From Laburnicola sp. R22_1 (taxonomy: Eukaryota; Ascomycota; Dothideomycetes; Pleosporales; Didymosphaeriaceae): 64,000 nucleotides of DNA. Of the stretch, positions 49,201 to 61,333 are shown one piece after another (position 1 is the first letter of the stretch; every line of letters begins with the position of its first letter). Made by a program: the position numbers and the translations under genes. Below the pieces are notes generated by a model, which saw only the letters and a program-made list of their open reading frames with translations, was not told the origin of the DNA and did not search any database. Location of the stretch: contig JACONQ010000014.1 in assembly GCA_014281115.1 (NCBI GenBank), forward strand, positions 1,860,001 to 1,924,000. The letters are read 5' to 3'.

Positions 49201-49530
49201 AGAAAAAGAGCTTAAACAGGACAAGTATGAGACTATAGATCAAGGTTTAGATCTATTATAATACAAAATTTGACCTTTCCCTTTATATAAAACTACTGCT
49301 GCCCTTGTCTGCTATCCAAGAGCGTCTGGGGGAGGCGCGAAGCCCACTAACAGAACGGTGGCATTCGGGATAGGGGCTGTGGCATATGAGATAGAAGCAG
49401 TAGCATTTGGGATATTTTACGAGCTGAGGTCACGTGTGTGGTAGTGTATTCAAAACAGTGGTAGATGGGAAATAATTACGCCAAGCAGTGGTGTGGCGGA
49501 AATTTGCCGGTTAATTAAATCACGTGATTT
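46245..49530 (+). mobile_element. Mutator-like element (MULE) with about 240-bp inverted repeats
   Basis: The left end, from TTAATTAAACGGCAAATTTCC (46,264) to about 46,485, is mirrored at about 49,300-49,521, including GAGCGTCTGGGGGAGGCGCG and the CACCACTGCTTGGCGTAATT words. The palindrome AATCACGTGATT adjoins both ends (46,245-46,256 and 49,518-49,530): it may be the target duplication or the outermost part of the repeat. GC content is much higher than the surroundings. It is inserted between the left end and the transposase of the Tc1-like element. Confidence 0.83.
46588..49215 (+). pseudogene. MULE transposase remnant
   Basis: Reading starts at the ATG at 46588. An N-terminal region with CKFFLQIAYINRSGQFELW is typical of the DNA-binding part of FAR1/MULE proteins. 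The core follows with VYVNSAHIKSDKNL, ILPLMWGFARNESRELWLDF and HLTIVSNQAKGL (with a stop at the Gln), then FHYHCTQHLAENIRNEF. In active MULEs the first and third of these carry catalytic Asp; here both are Asn, so catalysis is lost even apart from the stops and frame changes. The C-terminal half is rich in Arg, Gln and Asn and ends SRKRA at about 49,212. Decay is milder than in neighbours. Confidence 0.75.
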
Positions 49531-50150
49531 ATTACTAAGATTACAGTATAATATAATATCTTTTGTCTAGTAAATTTTCTCTTTTGTATTTCCTCGAATG
49601 GAGCCAAAATTGTCAAAACTCGAAAGTTAAGTTTCTTTACTTAAAAAAGCAAATACTTCTAATTCTACTATTGCTACTACCCTTAATAAGCCTCTACAAT
49701 CTATTAAGACTGCTATTAGACGTATTAATAAGAAAAATAAGGGAGATAACTTATTAAAAGGGGTAAAACAAGGGAGAGTAACTAAGGTTACTTCTAGAGA
49801 GAAAAGAGTTATTAATAGGGATTTAGCTAAAAGCCCTAAGAAGACAAATAAGAGGCCATTAGAAGAGAATAGTTTTGGCTTTACTAAGAGGATGTTACAG
49901 AGAGTTTTAAAAGGAGAAGACTATTCTTTTAACGTCTCTAAGAAAAAGGCCTATTTAACTAAAGAAAGAGCTAAAAGAAGAGAATTCTGGGCTAAAGAGA
50001 TAGTTAAGGAGCTAGAAAATATTAACTTTGCTAAAGTTATATTTTCTGACGAGTCTACTATCCAAAGGGGACATGGTAATAGGCAAGAATATATAAGAAA
50101 AAGGGGAAAATCGAAAATTGGACCTGAATAGCACAAAAACCGAATAACTA

Positions 50151-50265
50151 GTAAGTTATTAATTTCTTTTAAATTCTAGAAATATAGAGCCCGTCTTTCT
50201 CTATAATTGGGCTATTTTACTTTTTTTACATCTTTTTTTTTGAGCTAGTACTAATTCACTGAAAG
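50151..50265 (+). other. Candidate intron 1 of the Tc1-type transposase
   Basis: GTAAGT donor; a long T-rich stretch; TACTAATTCAC shortly before GAAAG. Removal joins ITT to RDISISVWGCI and keeps frame. No coding similarity inside. Confidence 0.6.
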
Positions 50266-50421
50266 CGCGAGATATTTCTATCTCAGTCTGGGGCTGTATT
50301 TGAATAGGAGGACGTTCTAAACTAGTGTTTTTAAGGGACCCTATTAAAACTAGGACCTTTAATAACACTAGATATATACAGGAGTGTTTAAATCCTGTCT
50401 TAAAACCTCTTTTAAAAAGAG

Positions 50422-50530
50422 GTAAGTAAAGTACCTCTTTTTCTTCTTTTTTCTTTTTTCTTTTAATATATATAATATATATATATATTACATTTTTTAT
50501 AATCTTATTCTTTATACTAATTATAACTAG
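50422..50530 (+). other. Candidate intron 2 of the Tc1-type transposase
   Basis: GTAAGT donor, T-rich and TA-rich body, TACTAAT branch-like site and CTAG acceptor. Reading through would give a stop right after the donor; removal joins LLKRG to WKFQQDNSKIHG exactly as the family requires. Confidence 0.75.
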
Positions 50531-51409
50531 GCTGGAAATTTCAACAGGATAATTCGAAGATCCACGGAACTCCATAGGTGAAAAGGTGGTTTTCTAGGAA
50601 TAAAGTCTTTGTTTTTGGGCATCCACCCTATTCACCAGACTTAAATCCTATAGAAAACGTTTGGAGTCTATTAAAAGATAGGCTAGAAAAAAGAAATAGG
50701 GCTTCTTTAGGCTTTGGCACTAGTAAATCTAGTGTAGAAGCCTTTAAAAGAGCTATACAAGAGGAGTGGGATTTAATTCCACAGGAGGCTATAGATCATT
50801 ATATACTATCTTTGCCTAAGCATTATAATGACGTTATAGAGGCTAAATGATGGTATACTAAGTACTAGTTATATATTATTTACTAGTTCTATCTAATTGT
50901 TTAATTTTAATTAACTTTTATCTTTTTCCTTATAATTATTATTTCTATGAATAGACCTATAATAAAAATTAAGTTATATAGTCCTTATAGACTAAACTAT
51001 AATATATATAAGTTATAGAATTTTACCTACGTAGAAAAAAAAGTTATATAGGGTCAAAATTTTAAGAAAAATTTCCTTAACTTTACTAAGATACCTCTAG
51101 TTAGCGCTGATTACTAAGCTCTTCCTAATCTTCTATACTATATCCCCTAAACCCTCTCCTTAAAACGGTATACTTTTTGTCTACCTAGTATTAAAACTCA
51201 CCTAGCTATATAACTTTTAAAAAGGTATCTTTTTACTAGGCGTTTTTTTGTGTCACCCTACTGTAGTATATTATATGTTATAGTAGATTATTATAAGTTA
51301 CTATAAAGTAATGTTAGTAGTGTTCTATAATAAGTTATAAGGGACCTCGAAGTTACTAAGAAAAACTATCTAGCGGACTAATCTGTCTAGGCTACTAATA
51401 GAATATGTT

Positions 51410-54400
51410 ATAACTTTTTATATAATAAGAAAGATTACTAGGCCCTTATAAACAAGGATTTTATAGACAATTTGTACTATTATTATTGGAATTTATATTC
51501 TAATTAAATAATATTTATATAAGACTAAAGAAATATTTTATATGCTATAAGAAAGGTTATTAGTCTTTTAACTATCTGCGTAATAAGCGTACCTACACAA
51601 TAAGGCAGTATATTATCTTTTATAAAGAGTATAATAATAAAACGCCTTTATATAAAACTATTTAGTCCTATATTTAGGATATAAAAGGGTATAATAATAA
51701 GAAACCTACTTTGTATAAAGAAGAGGAGTAAAGTAAGGATAATAAGAATAGTAATAATTAAGTATCCTACCTAACTACTACTACCTATCTTTACTATATA
51801 ACTAGCGAATATATTTAAAAGATAAAGCTAAAGAAGTGCATAGAATAGTTTATTCTTAAAGATTAATACTATATAATATACTAAGGTACACTATAGGATA
51901 AAAGTATAGCAAGAATTTCTACTATAAGCAAAGTATCGCTAGAGGTATATATATAAGAGAATTCCTATATAAAGATTAATTAGATACCTAGTAACACTAA
52001 TATTAGCTTTAAAGGTTAGAACCTATAAGGATCTCTAGAAACTATATAAATTATAAATCTAATAGGAATAGTTACCTATTATATTCTAGACACTTTAACA
52101 CTATTTCTATTATTACTAGTAGACGCTAATAAGCTAGGTGCCTACTTTAATAATATTTTAGATATTATTATATAAAAGAATAGCACAACTATACCTATTA
52201 TATATAAATAGGGACACCCTTTCTTTAATATTAGTAAGGAAGAAACTATATTTTTCTTTACTAAATAAGAACTCTATTACCTTTATTAATAATTTAAACA
52301 TTTCTATATAAAAAGACTTTAGAAGATGCTTACTAATACTAGCTATAAAGTAGATACTACTATACTAAATAAAATTTAAAAGTTTTACTACTACTATTAA
52401 TTGTATAAATAAACCTTATATTGCTTTAAGTTTACTATTAAGGATAAAACTTACTTTAACTATAAGATTATTATTAATATTATATATATTAGAACTAGAG
52501 ACGCACTATATATTATAGATATAGATATATTATTTTAAGCTATAATTTTTTTAAAATTAATATCTATATAAGATGTGTAGAAAGCCCTTTATAGATACTA
52601 AATTAATATCTACTAAAATCTACCTAACTATATTATATATAACCTAGGTACAAACTTTATATTAGATAAGTTTAGAAACTATACAAAGATTATTAGCGTA
52701 ACTTATAGGTAGATGCCTATAAAAGTATATTAGATAATTAGAAAGATTAAGTGTTTATACGCACCTTTTACAAAGCCTTTAATATTCTTGAGGTTAAACT
52801 AGAAGATTATATAAATAAGAAGAATATTCCCTAAATAGCTATTAAAGCTATTAATAATACTATAGGCTTAAATAGCCTTAAACCTATACTACTAGTCTTT
52901 AGCGTTTATTCTACAATTAGTATACATTCTCTTCTATTACCTAATATTATTATATATATAAATACTATATAAAAGGCAATAATAATATTATAAAAAAAGG
53001 ATAAAACTAATATTAATTATATACTAAATACCTATAATATCTATTAGTAGCGTATAAAGTCCTTAAGCTTCTACTTAAATCTAAGGTTATAGTCTAGAAA
53101 GAGAAAGGTAAATAGATAGGCTTATATAAAATTAAGGGTATTAAGAATAAAAGTATAATTTTTAACCTAAGAAATAGTTTAGTAAAGTTTTGCTATATAT
53201 AAGTTTTGCTATACTATTATAAAAAGATTACACTCTCCTACTATTATATAAAGTAGATAATATTGCCCTTATATAAAGGAATTCTCTAGAGAAGAGGAGA
53301 AGAGGCTACCTAAGAAAGGATACTATATTTCTTTCCTAAAAAGAGATAAGCAATTAAAAACTATTTTTAAAGCTCTATATAGAAGGTATAATTATAACAC
53401 CTAGAGCACTTTTTAAAAAGTTAGACTATATAGAGTTAGACGCTCTTTTTACTAATAGTATATTTAAAATTCTTCTCTTTAACCTATCTAAGTATAAGGA
53501 TAGAATCTTTAACCTCTACCTTATATAAGAAGTTAAGGGCAAGACTACTTAACTATATAAGAAATTCTATTTTACATTTACTAGCTACTTTAATAAAGAA
53601 ATGAATAAAATTCTTACTTAATTACCTACTATTTAAAGGATAAGCTAGCGCCTACTTCTTATATTAGAAGTAAGTCTTTAGATAATATATAGAATACACT
53701 TTAAATTATAAAATATTACCTAGGCCTATATTAAGTCTACGAACAAACTAAATTGCACGCTTTATACTAGACTACCTAAGAAATTTTATATAAACTTTCT
53801 ATAAGATATAATCTTTTATATTATATAACTACTCTATAGTATAGCTAAATTAGGTCTTTACTAGTTTAAGACCTACTATAACTACTATAAAGAGAAATTT
53901 AGTATAAAGACTTTATTGTATAATCTATCTCTACTTATTACTAATAAAGGAGAATACACCTTTAAAATTACTAGCCTTTAGATAAATAATACTTTTAGTA
54001 TTATTAATAAGAACTTTGCACAAAGAGAAGAAGAGGAGCTAAAGAAAGTAGCCTTTTATATAAAGGATATGACTATTCTTATTAAGGACTAACTTATTAA
54101 GTTTAATAGTGGAAGAATTTGGCTTATATATAATACTATAGTTCTTATATAGAAAGGTTAAGCAAAGGGCCTTTATATAATTAATTCTAAAAATAAGAAT
54201 ACTACTTAGAGGTATATAGAGTAGCGTATAAGAGGCGCCTATATTGTATTTATATACTAACTAGAAGCAGTATTTAATTTGTCTATTACTACTTAGACTA
54301 TATTATCTTTATATAAAGATATTAAGATATTAAATGTATAAATTTAATAGTAGATTAATAATAGTAAGTATAGTCTTACTTTTATACTATTAGATCTTTA

Positions 54401-55000
54401 TTACGCGAAGCTATTTATCTTTACTAATAGCTTATTTGCTAATAATAAGAACTTAAGCTTATAGCTAAGGTTTCTAATTACTTTAGGTAATAAGTATTAT
54501 ATAGATAATAGTAATAACTTTATTATTCTAGCAAATATTATATACTAAAATTTAACTAAGTGTAAGAGAGTAATAAGAAGCGTTCTTGCTAGAGAGCTAT
54601 ATAGTATAGTAAAAGGCTTTAATAATACTATTACTATTAGTATAACTCTCTAGAAGTTTATACGCACGCTTAGTCTGCCGCTAATTTCTATAGTTATCTA
54701 TATAGATTTAAAGTCTCTCTATAACTACTTTATATAACTAGGAACTATAAATAAGAAGCACTTTATAATTAATACTATATTACTTTATAAATTGTATAAG
54801 TACTGTAAAATTTCTAAGATTAAATAGATTAATGGGAAGGATAACTCTACTAATGCTTATATAAAGAAGGCCCTAAACTAGGCTCTAGAGTCCTTAATCT
54901 CTAGTAATACTTTAATAATTACTATTAAAGTATTAGTAGATTGCCTTAAGCCTGCCTATATAAGCTCTTGCTAGCCTTTATATAAAACTATTTCCTTATT
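51410..55000 (+). pseudogene. Old Ty1/copia polyprotein remnant, heavily decayed
   Basis: Reading through very many stops, family landmarks appear in order on the + strand. A gag/protease-like part at about 51.8-52.2 kb contains LVDANKLGAYFNN. Integrase-like DIDILF.AIIFLK lies at about 52.5 kb and a reverse-transcriptase region at about 53.5-54.3 kb. RNase H follows at about 54.4-55.0 kb, with LFANNKNLSS, KCKRVIRSVLARELYSI, IDLKSLYN and LVDCLKPAY. These match a well-known fungal copia type and differ from the younger copia at 56.2 kb. Nearly every Trp and Gln codon has become a stop. The 5' end may continue from the left arm repeat across Fot1-like copy B. Confidence 0.7.
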
Positions 55001-55734
55001 ATTTATTTATTCTTTTGCGTAATGTATTTATTTAATTCTTTCTATATATATATATTACTTAAAATGCGCATTTTCCTATGTATTTTTATATAGAAAGAGA
55101 AGAGACACAATATACATTTATTTAGAGAAGAGTCTTTTTATTTTAGTATTATCTACCCTATTACTTTAGCCCTATTTTATATAATAATTGTATCTAGCAC
55201 TATAGCTCTACTATATATAAGAACTATATAATTCTACCTAAAAGCCTACTAGCGTATAGCACTTAGTAAAGGGCCTAAGCCTAGTTATATTGCTATAGTA
55301 GTAGGCGTATAGAGTGCCTCTAAGATAACTACACAACTAGACTAACAGCGTATAGAAATATTCTTTACACTAAATAACTTTAGTAGCCTATAGATATAGG
55401 TCTATACTAGCTCAAAGAATAATATTAATATTATATAAAGGTATATATATAATATTAAGTTTCTAAGCTTATTTTTAAAGTTAGTATCTATATAAAAGTA
55501 AACCTATAATAAATAGGGGAACTTATATTAATAGAGATATTTTAAAAGAGTATATAGTTTGTATAGAAACTAGTATAAAGGGTAATATATATTCTTCTAT
55601 TTAGAAAATTATATATAATAAGATTAAAGCTAAGAAAGCTAATTTAGTTACTAGCTAGTATAAGTACTATTATCTATAGTACGTTAGCACTATACAAAGA
55701 CAAGATATTATATAATAAGAGGTATAGTTTAGCA
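55001..55734. other. Decayed AT-rich DNA after the old copia body
   Basis: TA-rich sequence with no recognisable coding remnant; it may hold the end of the old copia element and the start of another repeat. I see no gene. Confidence 0.4.
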
Positions 55735-56200
55735 CTATATAAAATAGAGGATTAGCTTAATAAAAGAAAAAAAAGAGAAAAGAGATAGGAAAAAGAATAT
55801 ATATAGAGAGATATTTAAAGTAAAGAATAAAAAAATAAAGAGAGAAAAGCCTACCTTATATACCTCTTCCTTCTATCTAGAGCCTTAATTTCTACCCTTA
55901 CTAGCATTTATCTTCCCCTTATCTAATATTACATAATTGCCTAATATCGCTGCCTAAATAGATAAGATAAATAGGTCTACCTATTATATAAAGAATAAAC
56001 TAAATAAAAAGAACTCTAATATATTCTATTAGTAGCCCGAATAGATTAGTCCGCCGGACAGTTTTTCTTGGCAACTTCGAGGTCCCTCATAACTTATTAT
56101 AGAACACTACTAATGTTACTTTATAGTAACTTATAATAAGCTACTATAACTTATAATATACTAAGTTACTATTTAATCTACTTTTTACGTTGTGTAGCCT

Positions 56201-56375
56201 TGTCAGATAGAACGAGCAGTGGTGAGGTTAGATCTGTACAATCGAGTAGGGACCACCTAGCTTGGCACACTAGCGAAGAAGTTAGAACCAGCTAAACACG
56301 GTTGGAAAAGAACACAACACAATAATTATCATCCATCAAGACACTACATCGCATTTTTTACCATCAAATCTGACA
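56201..56375 (+). repeat. 5' LTR of the copia element
   Basis: 175 bp, TGTCAGATAG..ATCTGACA with 5-bp or longer inverted ends. It differs from the 3' LTR at six positions, all transitions; five sit in CpA or its complement TpG. No primer site beginning TGG follows the LTR; the next bases are ATTAAGAG. Confidence 0.93.
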
Positions 56376-56407
56376 ATTAAGAGTCTCACTGCCTCAACTG
56401 ATACGAA

Positions 56408-59400
56408 ATGGCGCAACAACTATACCGCGATCCCACAGTAACGCTGAGGGATCATACCGACTATATGGGATGGATAACGCAGCTGCAGGCGAGATGTGTT
56501 GTCTACAACATCTGGGATAAGGTTAATCCAAAGTTAACAGTCCCGCTAATATCAAGACTAGCAGTTGTTAGAGCTCTGGTAGTCGCTAATTACACACCAG
56601 CCGCGAACGTCGAAATCCCAACAAGACCGACCGCGCTGTCAGCAACTAGACAGAAGGCGTTTAAGGAAGACCTTAAATATTACAAGATTCTTATTAAACA
56701 ATATAAGAACAACCAGCACGACTTTGAGAAGGAACAAGCAAGCCTCTAACACATTGTGGCATTTATCCAGTTAACTGTATCCCCACACCTATTGCGCACG
56801 TGCTGCCTACTAGAGAAGCCACTACAACAATGGATTACAGACCTATAACTAACGGTTGGAGTTGACAAACAAATCGAACAAGAACAAGCTCGCGAGCGAT
56901 ATCTTGCCTTACTAAGGCTAATAAGGAGCGCGTCGCAATGGGACACATGGCTAGCAGAGTACGACCAAGCAGCCACTAAGGCAAAGACATATCGAGTCGC
57001 CGAGCTATCACAATTAAATGTAATTACAAAAGACTTCCTGGCAGCTGTAAACAAAGTTGCTCCTATATAGTCTACAAACTTTCAAGATAATAGTTAATTT
57101 GCAACTGGCATAAGCCAAAAGGAGATAATAAAACGCTTCTAAGAACACATAATAACAAACCATCCCCTTAGATTAGGGAAGCACAAAGCAGCTTTTGTAA
57201 CTAATAATGCATCATTTCTCGCTAAAGGTGGTGCAACCACCTAGGGCAATGACAGGGACGCCTCTCATGCCGAAAGCGCGCCATCCAACCGAAACCGGGG
57301 CAGACCCCGTAATCAACGTACAGCTAACAAGAAAGATGTCAAGCTCAAGCGGCCTTTAGATCAAGAGCCAGCTATAACAGGAGGAGCAAAATGCCCTGCC
57401 TGTGGACAACGCCACAGTATTAGGGACTGCTATTATATCAACCTAGACAAAGCTCCCAAGTAGTGGAAACCTAATAAGATTATAAATAAGCTTATTAACT
57501 TCAAGCGTAAGAACGACGCAACTTTCTAAGGGCTAATCCGCGGACAAAGCAGAACCCAATTACGAACACCAATCATCAAACAATCGCACACGCCCACACC
57601 TAAGATCCTCGAGTCCCCTAAGGACTAACTAGAGGGGCAGAGAATATCAAACGTCAACGCTGCGTTTACATTAGCGCTAATAGGAACAGAAGTGTCTAAT
57701 TACCCGCTAAAGCGCTCGTTCATTCTTAATTTAGGATCAACTTGCCACATTACAAACAACCCTGACCGTATCTACAACTTCTATCTACCTACGTTCGGAG
57801 ATTATATATGGGCTAGAAATACAAAGATATGGATAAAAGGCTACAGCTCTATTAACTTAACACTAAGAGGTTAACATAAAACAACTACATTAATTCTACA
57901 TAATGTGGCTATCTATCCAGACCTCCTATACAACCTAGTCTCCTTTCAACTACTAAGGTATAGAGGAATCTAGTAGGATACGCAAACGAACCCAACTACG
58001 CTAAAAGGACTAGACGACAAGGTTATTAGAAAACTATCTAAGATACACAGTTAATAGGTACTTAAGTATAATCCGCTACCACCCACTTCATATCACATCC
58101 ACAAGAATACATCACAAACGAAAGGAGCACCACAAAGGGCCTTAGCTAAATTATGGCACAAGAGACTAGGACACCCTAGACTAGCAGCTATCAAACATCT
58201 TGTGCAGCAAGCTAAAGGGGTGCAAGTTAAGAGAGTTATAACAGTTCAATACAACTCCTATAGGAAAGCAAAGATCCAGCGACAAATTAGCCAAGCACCG
58301 CGAATTAACAATAAAGGACTAGGAGAAAGACTAGCTATTAACTTTTATGCCTACAAGGCGCAAAGTAGCACTAGCGAAAAAAGCCAGATACTTGTCACTA
58401 ATAGGTACTCAGGCCTACAATAGGACTTTTATTTTAAAGACAATTAACTAGCAAAGTTAGTTATTTAAGTTCTATTAAACTTCTTTCTTTTCCTTAAAAA
58501 CTATTATAATATTACAGTTAAGGTTATTAAAGCGGACAACAAAATCACAATGGTAAAACCGGAAATTAAGCGCTAGTTAGCATCACAAGGAATTACTATT
58601 GAGCCTTCTGCCCCAGATACACAAGCTTAAAATAGAAGTGCCAAACGCTTAGGGGGTGTAAACAAAGAGAAATCGCGTGCAATGCGACTTAACGCTAACC
58701 TATCCTAGGAACTGTGGCCTAAAGTGATGAGAGCCGCAGTATACCTCTATAATTGAACACTAAATTATGCGAACCACTGGAAAACGCCATACGAGATATT
58801 CTTCACACGAGTCGCGTTCAGTAATGGGATTGTTACTTCACTACGAAAACCCAACCTCGCCTATCTAAAGGCGTACGGCTGCAAGGCATTTGCAATAACC
58901 AATGATACTCACTAAGGCAAATCACGCCTACAACGCCTTAATCCAAAGGCATGGATTAGTTATCTAGTTAGATACTAATTATTAAACATCTACCGAATAT
59001 GGATACCGTCGCTTGGCAAGGTGATAAGCACCCAAGACATCGTCTTCGACAAAGAGTCAGTATTCGACGGGAGGGTTAAGGACCTTATGGACAGTCTTAT
59101 ACACAGCACGCTTTAAGAAATAGCAACGCACGTAAGAACTATTAAGCTACTAACTCCTACCCAACAACCACAGACAGACTCCTTTTATAAGGATGAAGCC
59201 GCTGTAGATTTGTCAGAACAACAAGACAAAGCAGATCCACCAGGCTACTATCAAGGAAGGAAGATCAGGGATAGCTACCCGACTCCTCTAACAACACCGC
59301 CACCTGTAGCGTTACTTGCACGGTTGATGGCTAGAGACCAAACAAGTCTAACGCAACAAGCGTCCTTAACAACTGTCCCCTAGGCAGCAGCTTTTATAGC

Positions 59401-61138
59401 AGAAACCCAAGCCAGCTGTGTTGGAAAATACAGAGGAGAAGTTATAGACAAGGCTAAGATAATAAGAATGCTCGCTAAAGGCTTAAAGCCCTATCAAAGT
59501 TAACTTCCACCTCTGCCAACGTGCCGGACTAAGCTTAAGGATCACCTAATAGGCGAGATGTTCTAAGAGGCTAAACAAGTGCACCTCGCAAGCCACTAAG
59601 AGATAAAATTATAGTTAGAAATACTATTAAAGAAGATTAAACTAACAGGATAATAGATCCTTAACTGCATGTGGGTATACACCTATAAACTTAATAAGCA
59701 CTATCGCTTGCTAAAGTGCAAGGCGCGACTAGTCGTCCAAGGCAATCAACAACGCAACATTACCTCGCAAGACACTTACACAGCCACGCTTGCTAGCCGG
59801 TCATTCTAAATAATAATAGCAATAGCAGCTCACTATAATATAAAGCTCAAGCAATACGACGTAACAAATGCGTTCGTCCACGCAACAGTAAATCAAGAGG
59901 TTTATATAAGAATGCCTTAGGGCTATTAAAAGCCTAGAACAATACTGCAAGTAAACAAGGCACTATACAGCCTTCGCATTTCACCACTCCTCTAGCAGAA
60001 AGAATTCACAACAACGCTTAAAGCACTAGGCTTCCAGACAGTGCCTTACAAGCCATGCTGCCTAATTAAGGATAGAGTTATTATATTCTTCTACGTCGAC
60101 AACATTATACTCGCGTATCACAAGGAGAAAGAAGAAGAAGCTCAACAAGCAATTAAGCGCTTACAAGACAAGTATACTTTCACTAGAGGAAACAACCTCC
60201 AATAGTTCCTTAGCATAGAAGTTGTACGGGACTAAACAAACCGCAAGATTCAACTGTTACAGGCTGCCTACTTAGACAAGATTAGCCGATTAGCAGACAG
60301 AATAGACATTTAACATGACACTCCTATAGCTATAATCGAATTACGGCCAAGGAAGGGGTTGGCAATGCCAACTAAGATTAACAAATTTCAACGTAAGATT
60401 AGATTATTACTCTTTACTACAGTCACTACAAGGCCAGATATTACCTTCGCAACTTCACAACTAGCTCAATTTCTATTAAACCTAGGGCCCGATCACTAAG
60501 ACGCAACAGACCAAGTTCTCCTATACCTTCAAAGCACAAAGCAGCAAGCCCTACAGCTTAGAGGTAACACTAGACTTTAGATTGCAAGCGACGCATCCTT
60601 TGCTAATAACATAATAGACCGCAAGAGCTCCCAAGGCTACGCTATTAAGCTCTTTAGCGGACTTATCGCCTGGAAGGCTAACAAACAAGATACTATAACA
60701 ACATTAACTACTAAGGCTAAACTGCTAGCTCTTTCTCAGGTAGCTAAGGAAGCACTCTTCGTCTCAAGATTACTCCGCGAACTCCAGATCGAACTAGACG
60801 CGCGCACTATTACTATTCAGTGCGATAATAAACAAACTATACGCTTGGTAACTAAGGAGGTTTCCCACCTCTAAACCAAGCTTCGTTATATGGACATCTA
60901 TAACCACTAGATCTAATAAGAAGTATCTAAGGGCAGAATTAAGGTGGAGTATGTACAGTCAGCAGATATAATTGCTAACAGCCTTATAAAGGTGCTCCCT
61001 GGGAGCAAGTAGGAGGGTTTCCTCCAATAACTTGGATTGGTTAATGTGGAGACCAAGGAGGTAACGAATACCGTACCTCTTAAGGAGATTTAAGAGCAAC
61101 TTAAAGACCTCACAATCGCATAAGTACCAGCTTGAAGA
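56408..61138 (+). pseudogene. Copia gag-pol remnant
   Basis: Starts at the ATG at 56408 with a gag domain, open for 113 codons. A zinc knuckle CPACGQRHSIRDC (C-x2-C-x3-H-x4-C) lies near 57,392. Protease-like ILNLGSTCHITN follows near 57,730, where the usual DSG is altered, so the protease Asp is gone. LWHKRLGHP of the pre-integrase zinc region lies near 58,154. The reverse transcriptase near 59.67-60.2 kb shows KQYDVTNAFVHA and FFYVDNIILAY. RNase H near 60.58-60.9 kb shows ASDASFANN and TKAKLLALS. Many TAG/TAA stops replace Gln and Trp codons, as RIP would do. Not functional as read. Confidence 0.85.
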
Positions 61139-61158
61139 GTTTCCAACCTAAGGGGGTG

Positions 61159-61333
61159 TGTTAGATAGAACGAGCAGTGGTGAGGTTAGATCTGTACAAT
61201 CGAGCAGGGACCACCTAGCTTGGCACACTAGCGAAGAAGTTAGAACCAGCTAAACACGGTTGGAAAAGAACACAACACAATAATCATCATCCATTAAGAC
61301 ACTACATCACATTTTTTACCATCAAATCTAACA
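61159..61333 (+). repeat. 3' LTR of the copia element
   Basis: 175 bp, TGTTAGATAG..ATCTAACA. It has the same length as the 5' LTR without any gap, followed by AGCCT. Confidence 0.93.

Larger units (their letters stand above)
49598..50850 (+). pseudogene. Tc1-type DD34E transposase with two candidate introns and four stops
   Basis: Exons 49598-50150, 50266-50421 and 50531-50850 join in frame to 343 codons, the standard Tc1/mariner length. Intron 1 (115 nt) has donor GTAAGT, a CTAATTC branch-like site and acceptor AAG. Intron 2 (109 nt) has GTAAGT, TACTAAT and TAG. Splicing restores RGWKFQQDNSKIHG with the second Asp. The triad is IFSDEST, QQDNSK and PIENVW, with 34 residues between the last two (DD34E). 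An N-terminal helix-turn-helix (STIATTLNKPLQSIKTAIRR) is present. Stops: TAA at 49,628, TAG at 50,129, TGA at 50,301 and TAG at 50,575. All three acidic residues remain. Mildly decayed. Confidence 0.82.
45898..51263 (+). mobile_element. Tc1/mariner-type transposon carrying a Mutator-like insertion
   Basis: It starts CAGTAGGGTGATAC and ends GTGTCACCCTACTG, flanked by TA on both sides (45,896-45,897 and 51,264-51,265), the target of all Tc1/mariner elements. The inverted repeats match strongly for about 115 bp and weakly for about 100 more. Without the Mutator-like insertion it is about 2.1 kb. The transposase lies 3' of that insertion at 49,598-50,850. It sits inside Fot1-like copy B, 50 bp past the transposase stop. 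Confidence 0.88.
44073..51409 (+). mobile_element. Fot1/pogo-like transposon, copy B, split by nested insertions
   Basis: The ends share about 45 bp of inverted repeat: left CATATTCTATTAGTAGCCCGG.., right mirrored TCTAGGCTACTAATAGAATA. Removing the nested Tc1-like element (45,898-51,263) leaves about 2.0 kb: transposase remnant, then a short 3' tail at 51,264-51,409. Copy C shows the uninterrupted sequence over the Tc1 insertion point (AACTTTATCTTACAATAG), which confirms the interruption. Confidence 0.8.
56201..61333 (+). mobile_element. Ty1/copia LTR retrotransposon, complete ends
   Basis: 5133 bp with two 175-bp LTRs that start TG and end CA, and the 5-bp target duplication AGCCT at 56,196-56,200 and 61,334-61,338. 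A purine tract AAGGGGG lies at 61,150-61,156 just before the right LTR. Gag-to-RNase H order on the + strand (integrase before reverse transcriptase) defines copia. The internal region has many in-frame stops, so it is not autonomous. GC content is close to gene DNA, so it is a relatively recent arrival in Fot1-like copy C. Confidence 0.93.

Noticed and set aside
56376..56400. Primer-binding site after the copia 5' LTR
   Set aside because: No TGG-type start complementary to a tRNA 3' end; copia may use an internal tRNA site, which I cannot confirm by eye.
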